Shown: positions 5,939 to 16,351 of the stretch, one piece after another
Position numbering within the stretch: the stretch's first letter is position 1
Layout of the letters: every line of letters starts with the position of its first letter
From: Bacillota bacterium
Lineage (GTDB): Bacteria; Bacillota; Bacilli; Alicyclobacillales; SLC66
NCBI GenBank assembly: GCA_021828865.1
Contig: JAJZCW010000010.1
Location: 1-64,000, forward strand
Length of the DNA: 64,000 nt
Reading direction: 5' to 3'
Notes under the pieces: generated by a model
Seen by the model: the letters and a program-made list of their open reading frames with translations, nothing else
Database searches by the model: none
Told to the model about the DNA's origin: nothing
Made by a program: the position numbers and the translations under genes

Positions 5939-7348
5939 CTATCTTTTCTTCTTGTGACGATGCGTTCTTGTTTGTGTGGCGTTTGATCCGCCCTGCATCG
6001 CGCTTGTCAAATCGCCAATGCCGCGCATCTTGCGCTTACCACCAGGACCACTGAACATCTTCATCATCTTGCGCATCTCTTCAAATCGCTGCAATAACTG
6101 GTTGACGTCCTTGACCTGGGTACCGCTGCCTTTGGCCACCCGCACCCTGCGGCTCGAGCTTTTCATGACAAGTTCCGGCTTTTGTCTCTCTTCCTTTGTC
6201 ATCGACAAAATGATCGCTTCCACTTTCCCAATCTGACTCTCATCGATGGATTTACCTTCGAGTTGTTGCTTGAGCTTATTCATCCCTGGTATCATACCGA
6301 GTAGTTGGTCGAGAGGCCCCATATTGCGCATTTGCCGAAGTTGGTTCAAAAAATCTTCGAGTGTAAATTCATTGCGACGAATCTTGGCCTCTAGATCTTT
6401 CGCTTCCTTCTCATCAAACGTGGCCTGTGCTTTCTCAATTAAAGTCAGCACATCGCCCATACCAAGAATCCTTGAAGCCAACCGATCAGGATAAAACGGT
6501 TCAAGCGCATCCGTCTTCTCGCCCGTACCGACGAATTTTACCGGGCAACCGGTCACGTGCCTTACGGTCAGTGCAGCGCCGCCCCTCGTGTCGCCGTCAA
6601 GTTTTGTGAGTACGAGTCCCGTCAAATGAAGCCGCTCGTGAAAACTTTGCGCCACGTGGATGGCATCCTGACCAGTCATCGCATCGATCACGAGCAAAAT
6701 TTCTTCAGGACTTGCGATAGTCACAAGATCATCAAGCTCATGCATCAGTTCATCGTCAATATGCAGTCGGCCAGCTGTATCCACGAGCACATAGTCATAT
6801 CCGCCACGCCTTGCCTCCGCAAGCGCACTCTGGACAATCTCCTGCGGTTTAGCTCCGCTTTCGAGCGAAAAAACTGGCACATTCACCTGTTCGCCAAGCA
6901 CCTTCAATTGATCGATAGCTGCCGGTCGATAAATATCGGCCGCAACGAGTAGTGGACGGCGATGTTCCTGTGTCAACAAGTAACGGGCCAGTTTGGCTGC
7001 AGCAGTGGTCTTTCCAGCACCCTGCAATCCCACCATCATCACCACAGTAGGCGGCTTCGAAGCTCGTGCGATTTTTTCCTGGGTGCCACCCATCAACTCG
7101 ATCAGTTCATCATGGACAATCTTTACCACTTGTTGAGCAGCAGTCAGGCTTTGCAGAACTTCCTGACCAACCGCCTTTTCCCGAATGCGATCCGTAAATT
7201 CTTTCGCTACTACGTGGTTGACGTCTGCCTCCAAAAGGGCGCGCCGAACTTCGCGCATCGCCTCTTTGACGTCTTCTTCCGTCAACCGGCCTTTGCCCCT
7301 CAGGCGTTGAAATGCCCCTTGCAAACGATTCGTCAGCGTATCAAACAC
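5939..7348 (-). CDS. ffh: Signal recognition particle GTPase Ffh
   Basis: The protein of the signal recognition particle, which brings nascent membrane and secreted proteins to FtsY. It has 469 residues. N domain: about 1-85. G domain: GLQGAGKTT (107-115), DTAGR (190-194) and TKLDGD near 248. Methionine-rich M domain: from about 300, with MRNMGPLDQLLGMIPGM, MKSSSRRVRVAKGSG and a basic C-terminus. Start is GTG 7348 with an upstream GGGAGTG. It lies 17 bp after ylxM. The partner ftsY lies just upstream, in a separate transcription unit. Confidence 0.98.
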   Translation of the reverse strand: MFDTLTNRLQGAFQRLRGKGRLTEEDVKEAMREVRRALLEADVNHVVAKEFTDRIREKAVGQEVLQSLTAAQQVVKIVHDELIELMGGTQEKIARASKPPTVVMMVGLQGAGKTTAAAKLARYLLTQEHRRPLLVAADIYRPAAIDQLKVLGEQVNVPVFSLESGAKPQEIVQSALAEARRGGYDYVLVDTAGRLHIDDELMHELDDLVTIASPEEILLVIDAMTGQDAIHVAQSFHERLHLTGLVLTKLDGDTRGGAALTVRHVTGCPVKFVGTGEKTDALEPFYPDRLASRILGMGDVLTLIEKAQATFDEKEAKDLEAKIRRNEFTLEDFLNQLRQMRNMGPLDQLLGMIPGMNKLKQQLEGKSIDESQIGKVEAIILSMTKEERQKPELVMKSSSRRVRVAKGSGTQVKDVNQLLQRFEEMRKMMKMFSGPGGKRKMRGIGDLTSAMQGGSNATQTRTHRHKKKR

Positions 7349-7365
7349 GTAGGTTCACTCCCACT

Positions 7366-7692
7366 TCAATCCATGAGCTCATTGATCAATTGGCCAATCC
7401 CTTCGCTTAAACACCCTTGTTCGCGAAGCTGGCTTTCTAATATTTGCAACTTATTGTGCCTGAGATGGCGAATCTTTAGCAGACCTAGCTTGTCTTCATA
7501 ATCAAAAAGTTGCTGTGTCGTTCGCTGGATCGTATCATGCACCGCTTGCCGGGATATCGACAATTGTTCCGCGATCTCCGCAAGCGATAGATCTTCCGCG
7601 AATCGAAGTTCCATAATCTGGCGCTGCTTATCAGTGAACAATCCGCCGTAATAGTCAAAAAGGATACTGGTTTCCACCGCTTTTTCCAGCAT
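7366..7692 (-). CDS. ylxM: YlxM-family helix-turn-helix protein (UPF0122)
   Basis: A 108-residue protein with a sigma-70-region-4-like helix-turn-helix (LSLAEIAEQLSISRQAVHDTI, about 35-55). YlxM is encoded next to ffh in Gram-positive bacteria and has been linked to the signal recognition particle pathway. The N-terminus (MLEKAVETSILFDYYG) is typical. The ribosome site GGAGG is only about 4 nt before ATG. It is first in the unit driven by the promoter at 7722..7750. Confidence 0.93.
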   Translation of the reverse strand: MLEKAVETSILFDYYGGLFTDKQRQIMELRFAEDLSLAEIAEQLSISRQAVHDTIQRTTQQLFDYEDKLGLLKIRHLRHNKLQILESQLREQGCLSEGIGQLINELMD

Positions 7693-7721
7693 GGGACCTC
7701 CATCTAGAATCTGACTTTCAC

Positions 7722-7750
7722 AGCATACAGTAGCACCGTCTTGCTGTCAA
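7722..7750 (-). promoter_or_regulatory. Promoter of the ylxM-ffh-rpsP-trmD unit
   Basis: TTGACA (7750..7745), 17 bp, TATGCT (7727..7722) on the minus strand, about 30 bp before the ylxM start. It is a near-consensus sigma-A promoter between ftsY and ylxM, suggesting that the SRP/ribosome genes are transcribed separately from smc-ftsY. Confidence 0.8.
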
Positions 7751-7777
7751 GTAAAATTCCTTGTCACATACCACATG

Positions 7778-8692
7778 TTACACCTGTTCAAATAATGCCT
7801 CCACGAATTCCTGCTCAGAAAAAGGCTGTAAGTCGTCCATCCCTTCTCCCACTCCCACCCACTTTATGGGGATGTTCAACTCCTGTTTGATGGCGATAAC
7901 CACACCGCCTTTTGCAGTACCGTCGAGTTTGGTCAGGATAATGCCGGTGAGTTCCGCCACCTCGTTAAACATTTTGGCCTGAACGATCGCGTTTTGGCCA
8001 GTTGTCGCATCGAGCACCAAAAGTACCTCATGAATACCATCTGGCACTTCGCGTTTGATGATGCGATGGATTTTCTGCAGTTCCTCCATAAGATGAGCCT
8101 TATTTTGCAACCGACCTGCTGTATCGCAGATGAGGATGTCAGCCGACCTTGCTTTTGCCGCCTGGATTCCGTCAAAAATAACCGCAGCCGCATCGGCCCC
8201 CTGATTCTGCTTGATCACGTCCACCCCGGCGCGCTCTCCCCAGACCACCAATTGCTCGATGGCCGCCGCCCGAAACGTATCTCCCGCAGCCATGAGCACT
8301 TTTTTGCCTGACGCAAGATAGTGGTGAGCCAATTTGCCAATGGTGGTCGTCTTGCCAACGCCATTGACGCCAACGACAAGAATCACCGTCATGCCTTTAC
8401 CTACATTCGATTCAACAGGTTCATTCCCTGCAAAAGTTTCTAGGATCAAATCCCTTAGCACCGGTATCAGTTGATCCGCCGTTTCCAGCTTTTTGCGTTT
8501 GGCTTCTTTCATCAAGGCGCTCAACAATGCTTCCGTGGTCGACACGCCTAAGTCCGCACCAAGCAAGATGTCTTCCAGATCCTCGTACACTTCATCATCA
8601 ATTTTGCGCCTGCCAAGAACGTCTCTGATTCTGTCAGTGAACGCCTGACGCGTTTTTGCCAGTCCGGATTTGAGTCGTTGAAAAAAACCCAT
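7778..8692 (-). CDS. ftsY: Signal recognition particle receptor FtsY
   Basis: Membrane-associated GTPase receptor for the SRP. At 304 residues, it is the short form without the acidic A domain. It has an amphipathic N-terminus (MGFFQRLKSGLAKTRQAF) and an N domain (to about 95). G-domain motifs are GVNGVGKTT (108-116), DTFRAAA, DTAGR and TKLDGTAKGG, ending with GVGEGMDDLQPF. It lies 23 bp downstream of smc. Confidence 0.98.
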   Translation of the reverse strand: MGFFQRLKSGLAKTRQAFTDRIRDVLGRRKIDDEVYEDLEDILLGADLGVSTTEALLSALMKEAKRKKLETADQLIPVLRDLILETFAGNEPVESNVGKGMTVILVVGVNGVGKTTTIGKLAHHYLASGKKVLMAAGDTFRAAAIEQLVVWGERAGVDVIKQNQGADAAAVIFDGIQAAKARSADILICDTAGRLQNKAHLMEELQKIHRIIKREVPDGIHEVLLVLDATTGQNAIVQAKMFNEVAELTGIILTKLDGTAKGGVVIAIKQELNIPIKWVGVGEGMDDLQPFSEQEFVEALFEQV

Positions 8693-8715
8693 TGGCTTTC
8701 ACCTTCTCCTAATAA

Positions 8716-11700
8716 TTAGGCCGTTTCTTCCATCACACGCACCGATACCAATTTAGAAACACCAGTATCCTGCATGGTGACACCGTAAAGCACATCTGCC
8801 GATTCCATCGTCCCGCGCCGATGCGTGATCATAATAAATTGCGTCTCTTTGGAAAATTGTTTTAAGTACTCTGCAAACCTAGTTACGTTCACTTCATCCA
8901 GTGCCGCTTCTACTTCGTCCAGCACGCAAAATGGCACAGGCCTCACTTTCAAGATAGAAAAAAGCAACGCCAGCGCCGTGAGCGCTCTTTCTCCACCAGA
9001 AAGCAGCGAGAGAATTTGCAATTTTTTGCCGGGAGGTTCTGCCAATATATCGACACCGTCTGTCAACGGGTCGCCAGAACCTGTCAATTGCAAGTCTGCC
9101 CTGCCACCGCCAAACAAGGCCTGAAACACTTCTTGAAAGTGGGTTTTGACCTGAGTAAACGTCTCCATAAAACGCTTGCCCATTTCGGCATCCATCTCTG
9201 CAATCAATTCCCGCAACTGTGTTTGCGCCTGTTCTAAGTCAGCCTCTTCCTCCACTAAAAAATGGTGGCGCTCTCTCAACCGTTCATATTCCTCAATATC
9301 ACCAAGATTGACCCCTTCGTATTGCTTCAGATCCTCACGCAGCGCTCCCAGTCGCTTTTTCGCATCAGAGAGTGGCTGGTTCAAAGGGTAACGAGTCCTC
9401 GCAAGCTCTATGCCAAGCCCGTGCTTTTCTCGCAGTTCATTTTCCTTGGTTGTCAGTTCCACCGACAGTTTGCCCAGTTGCACCTGCCATTCGTGTAATT
9501 GGCTTTCTTTTTGCCTGCGGATGTTTCGCACCTTTTGCACCTCTAATTCGACGCTCGCAAACGCATTGGCGTGTTCCTGCCTTAAAGCCAGCGCCATCTT
9601 CAGTGCTTCTTCAACGTTTGCCAATTGCTCTCGCCATTTGTCCCGTTCTAATAGCAGCCTTTTTTCTTCTTCCGCATGCAAATCCAGTCTGCTCTGCAAA
9701 CTCATTAGCGCTGCCTTGCTCTCCTTTTCTTGTTCGCTATGCTGTGTGAGTTCCTGATGAAAACGCTGGCGCGAGCTCTCTACACTTCGAAGCGCTTCTT
9801 CACACTCCGCAAGTTTGACTCTCCATTCGGTCCACTCGTCCTGATGTTCTTCTTGTTTGGCTTCTTCTTCAGTAATATGTTGTTCAAGGATGGTGATAGC
9901 CTGTTCAGTCGATGCCACCTTAGCTTCAATGGCAACCACTGCACCTTCAAATTGCTGCCTTCTTGATTCCTGTTCTTCATATTCCTGTTGCAGTTGCGCC
10001 GTCTCGAGCCGAAGGGTTTTTTCGCTTTCGGCTTGCCTTTGATAGGTGATGGCCTGCAATCGCCATTCATTCTCCTTCTCGCGAATCGACTGTTCCCATT
10101 GATGATGACGCTCTTCTGACAGGTTCCACCCTTTTTGCATTTCCTGCTCTTTTTGTACTGCCAAATCCATTTCACAGCGTACCGACTTTAATTGAAACTC
10201 GACGTCCTTCAATTCCTTTTGAACTTCTTCGATCCCGCGATTGATGGCTAAGAGCCCTGACCCACGCCCACTCTGGCTCCCGCCAGTCATTGAGCCTCCG
10301 GGGTGCACCACATCACCATCAAGTGTCACGATTCGGTACCTGTAGTGGAGCTTGCTGGCAATCGCATTGGCCATTTCCAGATTTTCAACCACCAACACTT
10401 GCCCCAATAAAAATTCAGCCACAGCCAAAAGCCGACTCTCTACTTCTACGAGATCTGATGCGACACCAACAAAACCAGTCGATTGCCCTGCTAATTGTCG
10501 ATCCTTTTCGGGAATTTTCCGACCTGCCAACACAGAGAGCGGCAAGAACGTGGCTCTGCCCATATTGTTCTTTTTCAGATAGGCGATTGCTTTTCTTGCC
10601 GAATCCTCATTAGTTGTCACGATATTTTGCACACTACCGCCAAGCGCGGTTTCGATCGCGGTTTCCCAATCTTTTTTTACCTTAAACAAATCGGACACGG
10701 CACCAATGACACCGTCTAGTCGTCCGTTTTGTACAGCATGCAAGACCGATTTCGGACCATTCGCAAATCCCTGCCTGTTCTCATGCATTCCTTGCAGGGC
10801 GCGCCACCTACTTTGTAAGTCCCCCCTGGTCTTTTCCATCCGCTCCACTTTTTGCTGCAGTACCAGCTTCTCGTTTTTTGCTTCTTGCCAACTTTGGAAC
10901 CACTGTTGCTTCTCTGCCTCGATTCGCGTAAGTTGCGCTTTCATTCCAAGCGATTCAGCGTTTCTTTGCTCCTGTAGCAAAGCAAGTGCAGCGAGCTCCG
11001 CTTCCGCCTCTACTAACTCCGTTTTCGCCTTTTCCCATCGCCTAGTGAGATGCTCAAGTTGTTGCTCCGCGTTATGCCATTCATTTCGATCTGTCGCCTG
11101 CTGCCTCATCCGTTCGATTAATTGGGAGCGAGTCTCCGAAAGCTCTTTGCGAAGTTGCTGCAAATGATTCTTGCTCAGACGCTCTTCCTGATAGCGTTTC
11201 AGTTCAGCACGAAGTCCCGTCGCAGTTTGATCCAGTTCCATTTGACGGGCGTCCAGTTGCTCAAGTTCGATCTGAATGTTTGCCATTTCCTTATGGATGC
11301 GTTCGATCATCTGCAAATTTTCCTGATGCTGATGTTCAAGATTCGCTTTTCTCTCTGCATGGACACGCAAATCGCCTTCATTTTTTTCCACACTGGCGGT
11401 GGCATCAAGACGATCTGCCTGTACGCGCGAGACGAGTTGTTCACTCTCCTCGAGATTCGCACGCCTCCTAATCAGTTCACTGTCAGCCTCTGATTCACTT
11501 GCCACAATCTCCGCCAGTTCTTGTTCAAGCGATGCAATGCGGACATTCAATTGCTCGTGTTTATCAAAAAATTCATCAAACTCGGCAGTGAGCACGGTCG
11601 CCGACCACAGATCCACTTGTGACAGCAGTTCCCGGTATTCGAGCGCCACCTTTGAACGCGCTTCCAGAGGCTCGAGTTGCAACGAAAGTTCTGCAATCAA

Positions 11701-12279
11701 ATCCCGAACGCGAACCAGACTTTGATCCGCATCATAAAGTTTCTTCTCTGCTTCTTTCCGTCTGACCTTGAACTTGACAATGCCTGCCGCCTCCTCAAAA
11801 ATACCCCGGCGCTCCTCTGGCTTGTTCGATAAAATCTCTTCAATCCGACCTTGCCCGATAATCGAATAAGCCTCGTGCCCCATACCGGTATCCATGAATA
11901 ATTCACTGATATCCTTGAGACGACAGGCTGTCTGATTGATATAAAATTCACTGTCACCGGACCGATAGACCCTTCGTGAGACCGCCACTTCCGTAAAGTC
12001 AACCGGCAAGGCGTGGTCACTGTTGTCTAAGAGCAGTCGGACCTCCGCATAATTCACTGGTTTACGGCTGTCACTTCCCGCGAAGATGATGTCTTCGAGT
12101 TTATTGCCTCTCAGCGTCCTAATGCTCTGTTCACCCAGTACCCAACGGATCGCATCGGCAATATTGCTTTTTCCACTTCCGTTGGGACCTACCACCGCCG
12201 TTACCCCAGGGGCGATTTCCAGTTCCGATCGTTCCGCGAAAGACTTGAATCCTATCAATTCGAGACGCTTTACAAACAC
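8716..12279 (-). CDS. smc: Chromosome segregation SMC ATPase
   Basis: The core of the bacterial condensin complex with ScpA/ScpB, which compacts and segregates DNA. At 1187 residues, the size is standard. Walker A GPNGSGKS is at 31-38. Two long coiled coils (roughly 170-480 and 680-1000) flank a hinge (GVIGAVSDLF, GRATFLPLSVL and a glycine-rich MTGGSQSGRGSG turn). The C-terminal head has the signature LSGGERALTALAL and Walker B PFCVLDEVEAALDE. It lies between rnc (12 bp) and ftsY as in Bacillus. Confidence 0.98.
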   Translation of the reverse strand: MFVKRLELIGFKSFAERSELEIAPGVTAVVGPNGSGKSNIADAIRWVLGEQSIRTLRGNKLEDIIFAGSDSRKPVNYAEVRLLLDNSDHALPVDFTEVAVSRRVYRSGDSEFYINQTACRLKDISELFMDTGMGHEAYSIIGQGRIEEILSNKPEERRGIFEEAAGIVKFKVRRKEAEKKLYDADQSLVRVRDLIAELSLQLEPLEARSKVALEYRELLSQVDLWSATVLTAEFDEFFDKHEQLNVRIASLEQELAEIVASESEADSELIRRRANLEESEQLVSRVQADRLDATASVEKNEGDLRVHAERKANLEHQHQENLQMIERIHKEMANIQIELEQLDARQMELDQTATGLRAELKRYQEERLSKNHLQQLRKELSETRSQLIERMRQQATDRNEWHNAEQQLEHLTRRWEKAKTELVEAEAELAALALLQEQRNAESLGMKAQLTRIEAEKQQWFQSWQEAKNEKLVLQQKVERMEKTRGDLQSRWRALQGMHENRQGFANGPKSVLHAVQNGRLDGVIGAVSDLFKVKKDWETAIETALGGSVQNIVTTNEDSARKAIAYLKKNNMGRATFLPLSVLAGRKIPEKDRQLAGQSTGFVGVASDLVEVESRLLAVAEFLLGQVLVVENLEMANAIASKLHYRYRIVTLDGDVVHPGGSMTGGSQSGRGSGLLAINRGIEEVQKELKDVEFQLKSVRCEMDLAVQKEQEMQKGWNLSEERHHQWEQSIREKENEWRLQAITYQRQAESEKTLRLETAQLQQEYEEQESRRQQFEGAVVAIEAKVASTEQAITILEQHITEEEAKQEEHQDEWTEWRVKLAECEEALRSVESSRQRFHQELTQHSEQEKESKAALMSLQSRLDLHAEEEKRLLLERDKWREQLANVEEALKMALALRQEHANAFASVELEVQKVRNIRRQKESQLHEWQVQLGKLSVELTTKENELREKHGLGIELARTRYPLNQPLSDAKKRLGALREDLKQYEGVNLGDIEEYERLRERHHFLVEEEADLEQAQTQLRELIAEMDAEMGKRFMETFTQVKTHFQEVFQALFGGGRADLQLTGSGDPLTDGVDILAEPPGKKLQILSLLSGGERALTALALLFSILKVRPVPFCVLDEVEAALDEVNVTRFAEYLKQFSKETQFIMITHRRGTMESADVLYGVTMQDTGVSKLVSVRVMEETA

Positions 12280-12291
12280 AAGAATTCTCCT

Positions 12292-12996
12292 CTAAGGCAT
12301 CCCAATGGTGGACAGCGCGGATTGCGCCGCCCTTTGCTCGGCTTCTTTTTTTGATCTGCCTGTCCCTTCACCGTAAATTTTTCCTGCGACAGAGACCTGT
12401 ACGACAAATCGACGTTCATGCGCAGGACCGCTTTCCGAGACGGTGGCATAACTTAATTCCCCAAGTGATTCTTTTTGCACGAGTTCCTGCAAGAGGGTCT
12501 TAAAATCCTTGCGCCAGGAATCGTCTGCAAAGCCACTGCGCGGGATGCGCGCGTAAAAGTGCCTGGCGAGAAAGTCGTCGACCGCAGGCAACCCCTGATC
12601 CAAAAACAATGCACCCAAAAACGCTTCCACGGCATCTGCAAGCAAACTCGGGCGCTCCCTCCCTCCGGAAATTTCCTCACCTTTACCAAGGCGCAAATTA
12701 AGAGGAAAGCGCAACTCCTTGGCAAATGATGCGAGTGACGGCTCACAAACGATCGCCGCACGCATTCTCGTCAAATCCCCCTCCACTGCGCTCGGGTATT
12801 GACGGTATAAATATTGACTCACACAAAGTTCCAGCACTGCATCGCCTAAAAATTCAAGCCGCTCATTGTCGGTCAAATTGGCCTGCCGATGCTCATTTTT
12901 ATAAGAAGAATGTGTAAATGCAGCCTCAAGCAGGGCAGCATTTTGAAAATGGACATGTAATTCTGCTGCCCACTGACGAAGAGACTTTACGCCCAT
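12292..12996 (-). CDS. rnc: Ribonuclease III
   Basis: Cleaves double-stranded RNA in rRNA and mRNA processing. The nuclease signature NERLEFLGDAVLELCVS is near 44-60, with downstream catalytic acidic residues in LLADAVEAFLGALFLDQG. A C-terminal double-stranded-RNA-binding domain follows (DFKTLLQELVQ, GKIYGEGTGRSKKEAEQRAA). The reading extends to a GTG at 13014 that overlaps the fabF stop (TAGTG) but lacks a ribosome site. ATG 12996, about 11 nt after GAGGG, is preferred, giving 234 residues. Confidence 0.95.
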   Translation of the reverse strand: MGVKSLRQWAAELHVHFQNAALLEAAFTHSSYKNEHRQANLTDNERLEFLGDAVLELCVSQYLYRQYPSAVEGDLTRMRAAIVCEPSLASFAKELRFPLNLRLGKGEEISGGRERPSLLADAVEAFLGALFLDQGLPAVDDFLARHFYARIPRSGFADDSWRKDFKTLLQELVQKESLGELSYATVSESGPAHERRFVVQVSVAGKIYGEGTGRSKKEAEQRAAQSALSTIGMP

Positions 12997-13013
12997 TTCC
13001 AACACTTCCCTCA

Positions 13014-14258
13014 CTATTCGGCATATTTTTTGAAGATCAGACTTGCGTTATGTCCTCCAAACCCGAAAGAATTGGACATGGTATAAGTTAGGTCTTTTGT
13101 TTTTGGTTGGTTGGGCACGTAATCCAGATCACATTCAGGATCAGGATCGTCCAGATTGATGGTCGGAGGCATAATGTGATCGCGGATTGCCAGGATGGAG
13201 GCAATCGCTTCGATGCCACCCGCCGCCCCCAGCAAGTGTCCTGTCATGGATTTGGTGGAACTCACTGACAACTTGTACGCATGCTCGCCAAACACTGTTT
13301 TGACTGCCTTGGTTTCCGCTAAGTCGCCAAGGGGAGTAGAAGTGCCATGTGCGTTAATATAATCGACGTCCTGCAGGCTGATTCCCGCATCGTCAACTGC
13401 CGCCTGCATCGACCTTGCTGCACCATCCCCATTGGGATCCGGCTGAACCAGGTGATAGGCGTCCGCGCTCATTCCGTAGCCCACCACTTCAGCAATGATG
13501 TTCGCACCACGCTTCTTGGCAAATTCAAGTTCTTCCAGCACGAGAATTCCCGCGCCTTCTCCCATGACAAATCCATCTCGTCCGGAATCAAAGGGTCGAC
13601 TAGCCCGTTCTGGTTCTTCATTGCGCTCGGAAAGCGCTTTAGCAGAGCAAAAGCCAGCAAAAGCCAGAGGGGTGAGCGTTGACTCCGCACCGCCGCAGAT
13701 CATCGCATCCGCAATCCCCCGCTCAATCATCTTAAACGCATCGCCAATTGCGTTGGCGCTCGTGGCGCAGGCCGAAACGGGTGCGCTATTGGGGCCTTTT
13801 GCTCCAAATAAGATCGACACTTGTCCCGATGCCATGTTGCCGATCATCATCGGAATAAAAAATGGACTCACCCGTTTTGGTCCACGTTCGAGCAAATTGC
13901 GATGCTGTTCCTCTAGCGTCATCAGACCCCCGATACCGGAGCCAATATACACGCCCACTCGATTCGCAATATCTTCTGTAATTTCCAGCCCAGAATGTGA
14001 TAACGCCATTTTTGAAGCAGCTACGGCAAACTGAACAAAACGGTCCATGTGACGGATCTCTTTACGATCGAGGTTCAGCATGGCTTCAGGCTGGAAATTC
14101 TTGATTGATCCTGCAATCTTGGTAGGAAAATCTGTGGTGTCAAAATGTTCGATTCTGCTAATCCCCGATACCCCTTGCAGCAGGCTATTCCAGAAATCAT
14201 CCACATTCAGGCCAACTGGGGTCACAACCCCCATGCCAGTAACGACTACTCTCCTCAC
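13014..14258 (-). CDS. fabF: 3-oxoacyl-[ACP] synthase II (FabF)
   Basis: Condenses malonyl-ACP with acyl-ACP in fatty-acid elongation. The protein has 414 residues. The catalytic cysteine is C164 in [10 protein letters not shown]; the two active-site histidines are in [10 protein letters not shown] and [12 protein letters not shown]; the C-terminal [12 protein letters not shown] loop is typical. In B. subtilis fabF is elsewhere with fabH. Here it sits between acpP and rnc at the end of the fapR-plsX-fabD-fabG-acpP group, an arrangement common in other Firmicutes. Confidence 0.97.
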   Translation of the reverse strand: MRRVVVTGMGVVTPVGLNVDDFWNSLLQGVSGISRIEHFDTTDFPTKIAGSIKNFQPEAMLNLDRKEIRHMDRFVQFAVAASKMALSHSGLEITEDIANRVGVYIGSGIGGLMTLEEQHRNLLERGPKRVSPFFIPMMIGNMASGQVSILFGAKGPNSAPVSACATSANAIGDAFKMIERGIADAMICGGAESTLTPLAFAGFCSAKALSERNEEPERASRPFDSGRDGFVMGEGAGILVLEELEFAKKRGANIIAEVVGYGMSADAYHLVQPDPNGDGAARSMQAAVDDAGISLQDVDYINAHGTSTPLGDLAETKAVKTVFGEHAYKLSVSSTKSMTGHLLGAAGGIEAIASILAIRDHIMPPTINLDDPDPECDLDYVPNQPKTKDLTYTMSNSFGFGGHNASLIFKKYAE

Positions 14259-14300
14259 TTATGTTCACCCCGTATATCAAAATGAGTGTATTCAGATGAG

Positions 14301-14323
14301 AAAACCCCGCGCACCGCACGGGG
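14301..14323 (-). terminator. Weak intra-operon hairpin after acpP
   Basis: On the minus strand CCCCG, 9 nt, CGGGG, then TTTT, in the 127-bp gap between acpP and fabF. It is a plausible partial terminator or processing site that would let acyl carrier protein be made in excess over FabF. The stem is short, so the call is tentative. Confidence 0.4.
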
Positions 14324-14385
14324 AACTCTCCACTGTCGGGATATGTACAACCGACTACGCGTTATACCATTACCGCAAGCGGCAT

Positions 14386-14619
14386 TCAGGCATGCGCCTC
14401 AATGTACTTGACGACATCGCCAACGGTGTTGATTTTCTCAGCATCTTCATCGGATATTTCCAGGTCAAATTCATCTTCAAGCTCCATCACCAACTCGACA
14501 ACGTCGAGCGAGTCAGCGCCTAGATCGTCTTTAAATGATGCTTCCTGATTCACCTGCGCTTCATCAACACCGAGGCGGTCCACCACTATGCGTTTAACGC
14601 GGTCAAAAATATCGGACAT
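14386..14619 (-). CDS. acpP: Acyl carrier protein
   Basis: Carries growing acyl chains on 4'-phosphopantetheine. The 77-residue acidic protein has the attachment motif [12 protein letters not shown] with Ser37 as the modified residue. Start ATG 14619 is chosen because GGAGGTGAGAGG precedes it; earlier in-frame codons overlap that ribosome site. It is followed by a 127-bp gap and a weak hairpin before fabF. Confidence 0.97.
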   Translation of the reverse strand: MSDIFDRVKRIVVDRLGVDEAQVNQEASFKDDLGADSLDVVELVMELEDEFDLEISDEDAEKINTVGDVVKYIEAHA

Positions 14620-14644
14620 CCTCTCACCTCCTCCAGAGATTATA

Positions 14645-15394
14645 CTACATGGCCAGTCCGCCGTCGACAGCAAGCACCTGGCCTGTCATGTAGGACGCTT
14701 CTGCTGATGCCAGAAAGCGCACCAGATGGGCGACGTCCTCAGGTTGCCCAAATCGGGAAAGGGGAATTTCCTTCATCATGCCATCCTTGATTTCGGCAGG
14801 CAATCCCGCGGTCATTTCTGTGTCGATAAACCCAGGCGCCACCGCATTCACAGTAATCTGCCTGCTCGCAAATTCACGGGCCAGTGTCTTTGTCAAGCCG
14901 ATGATTCCTGCTTTGGCCGCTGTGTAATTGGCCTGGCCTACATTACCCGTTAGGCCGACGACCGAGGCGATATTGACAATCCTCCCCTGACTAGAGCGAA
15001 GGAGATACCTAGAAGCGGCCTGAACCAATAGGAACACCGATTTTAAATTGGTATCAAGCACAGCATCCCAGTCGGCTTCCTTCATTCTCATCATCAGTCC
15101 GTCACGGGTGATGCCCGCATTATTGACAAGCACGTCCAGTTGTCCAAATGCCTCTATCGCAGCGGCAATGATTTTCTTTGCGCCAATAGCCGAGGAAATG
15201 TCCGCTTGTACGGCGACCGTCTCGCCGCCTTGTTCCCGAATGGCAGTAACAAGTTCATTTGCCTTGGCTTCGTTTGATGAGTAGCCAATTACCACTTTTG
15301 CTCCTGCAGCGACCAAGTCAGCGACGATGGCGCGACCGATGCCTCCAGTGCCTCCAGTTACCACAACCACCTTGCCAGTTAATGATACCTCCAT
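14645..15394 (-). CDS. fabG: 3-oxoacyl-[ACP] reductase FabG
   Basis: NADPH-dependent reduction of 3-oxoacyl-ACP. A classical short-chain dehydrogenase: TGGTGGIG (13-20), NNAG (91-94), and catalytic Ser144, Tyr157 and Lys161 (YTAAK). The C-terminus ([15 protein letters not shown]) is typical. The start ATG overlaps the fabD stop as TGATG, with GGAGGTG upstream; a GTG one codon earlier is possible. It is the functional counterpart to the degenerate SDR at 42036..42815. Confidence 0.97.
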   Translation of the reverse strand: MEVSLTGKVVVVTGGTGGIGRAIVADLVAAGAKVVIGYSSNEAKANELVTAIREQGGETVAVQADISSAIGAKKIIAAAIEAFGQLDVLVNNAGITRDGLMMRMKEADWDAVLDTNLKSVFLLVQAASRYLLRSSQGRIVNIASVVGLTGNVGQANYTAAKAGIIGLTKTLAREFASRQITVNAVAPGFIDTEMTAGLPAEIKDGMMKEIPLSRFGQPEDVAHLVRFLASAEASYMTGQVLAVDGGLAM

Positions 15395-16350
15395 CACGAA
15401 GGATTCACCTCCCCAGACAAAAACTTCATGGTCTCCAACAGCGTTTCCGGATCTTCGACATGTAGTGTTTTCGCGCTTTTCTCTGTTTTACGGACCAAAC
15501 CGGATAGTACCGTACCAGGACCAAATTCCACAAAAGTATGTACACCTTCTGACACCATTGTCCTCACCGAATCCTCCCAACGAACAGGAGCCGCAAGTTG
15601 CGCCTTCAACGCGGCAGTCACCTCGTTGACAGTAGTCAATGGCTGCGCGGAGACGTTTGCCACAAGCGGCATATGTAGAGGCTTCCATGTGGTATCATGA
15701 AGCGCCTTTGCGAGGTAATCAGCCGCTGGCGCCATTAATGACGAGTGAAACGGACCACTGACGTCAAGCCGAACCGCCCTTCTTGCCTTTGCCTCCTGCG
15801 CCCGTTTGATCAGTTCATCGACCGCCTTGGCGGCGCCAGACACAGTGACTTGACCTGGACAGTTGATATTGGCCATCTCCACTGGAACGCCAGTTTCTTC
15901 TGACACCGTTTTGCAAAGTGCCGTGAGGAGTTCTACATCGGCTCCGAGCACAGCCGCCATTGCGCCTTCGCCTGCCGGTACTGCCTCGTCCATCAATTGA
16001 CCTCTTTTATATACAAGACGCAATGCATCTTCATAGGCAATGGCTCCAGATGCCACCAGCGCCGTATATTCTCCGAGGCTGTGCCCTGCCACAAACGAGG
16101 GAATGATCTCAATAGCTTCTTCAAACACCCGCCATGCTGCGATACTGACAGCCATAATCGCCGGTTGCGTATAATAGGTCAGCCGGAGTTTTTCCTCTGG
16201 ACCTTCCGCAATAATCTGGCTGAGCGAAAACCCCAGTGCCACGTCCGCTTCAGCCAGCGTTTTTGCCGCAATCGGATAGGCCTTTGCCAGCGTTTGCCCC
16301 ATCCCCACATATTGGGCGCCTTGCCCAGGAAACACAAAAGCGACACTCAT
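15394..16350 (-). CDS. fabD: Malonyl-CoA:ACP transacylase FabD
   Basis: Loads malonate from CoA onto acyl carrier protein. At 318 residues, it has FPGQGAQYVGMG near the start, nucleophile Ser91 in GHSLGEYTALVASGA, and the catalytic histidine in VSGPFHSSLM. ATG 16350 is chosen: AAGGTGG precedes it, and the N-terminus MSVAFVFPGQG is canonical. plsX ends one base upstream. The gene overlaps fabG by one base. Confidence 0.97.
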   Translation of the reverse strand: MSVAFVFPGQGAQYVGMGQTLAKAYPIAAKTLAEADVALGFSLSQIIAEGPEEKLRLTYYTQPAIMAVSIAAWRVFEEAIEIIPSFVAGHSLGEYTALVASGAIAYEDALRLVYKRGQLMDEAVPAGEGAMAAVLGADVELLTALCKTVSEETGVPVEMANINCPGQVTVSGAAKAVDELIKRAQEAKARRAVRLDVSGPFHSSLMAPAADYLAKALHDTTWKPLHMPLVANVSAQPLTTVNEVTAALKAQLAAPVRWEDSVRTMVSEGVHTFVEFGPGTVLSGLVRKTEKSAKTLHVEDPETLLETMKFLSGEVNPS

Positions 16351-16351
16351 T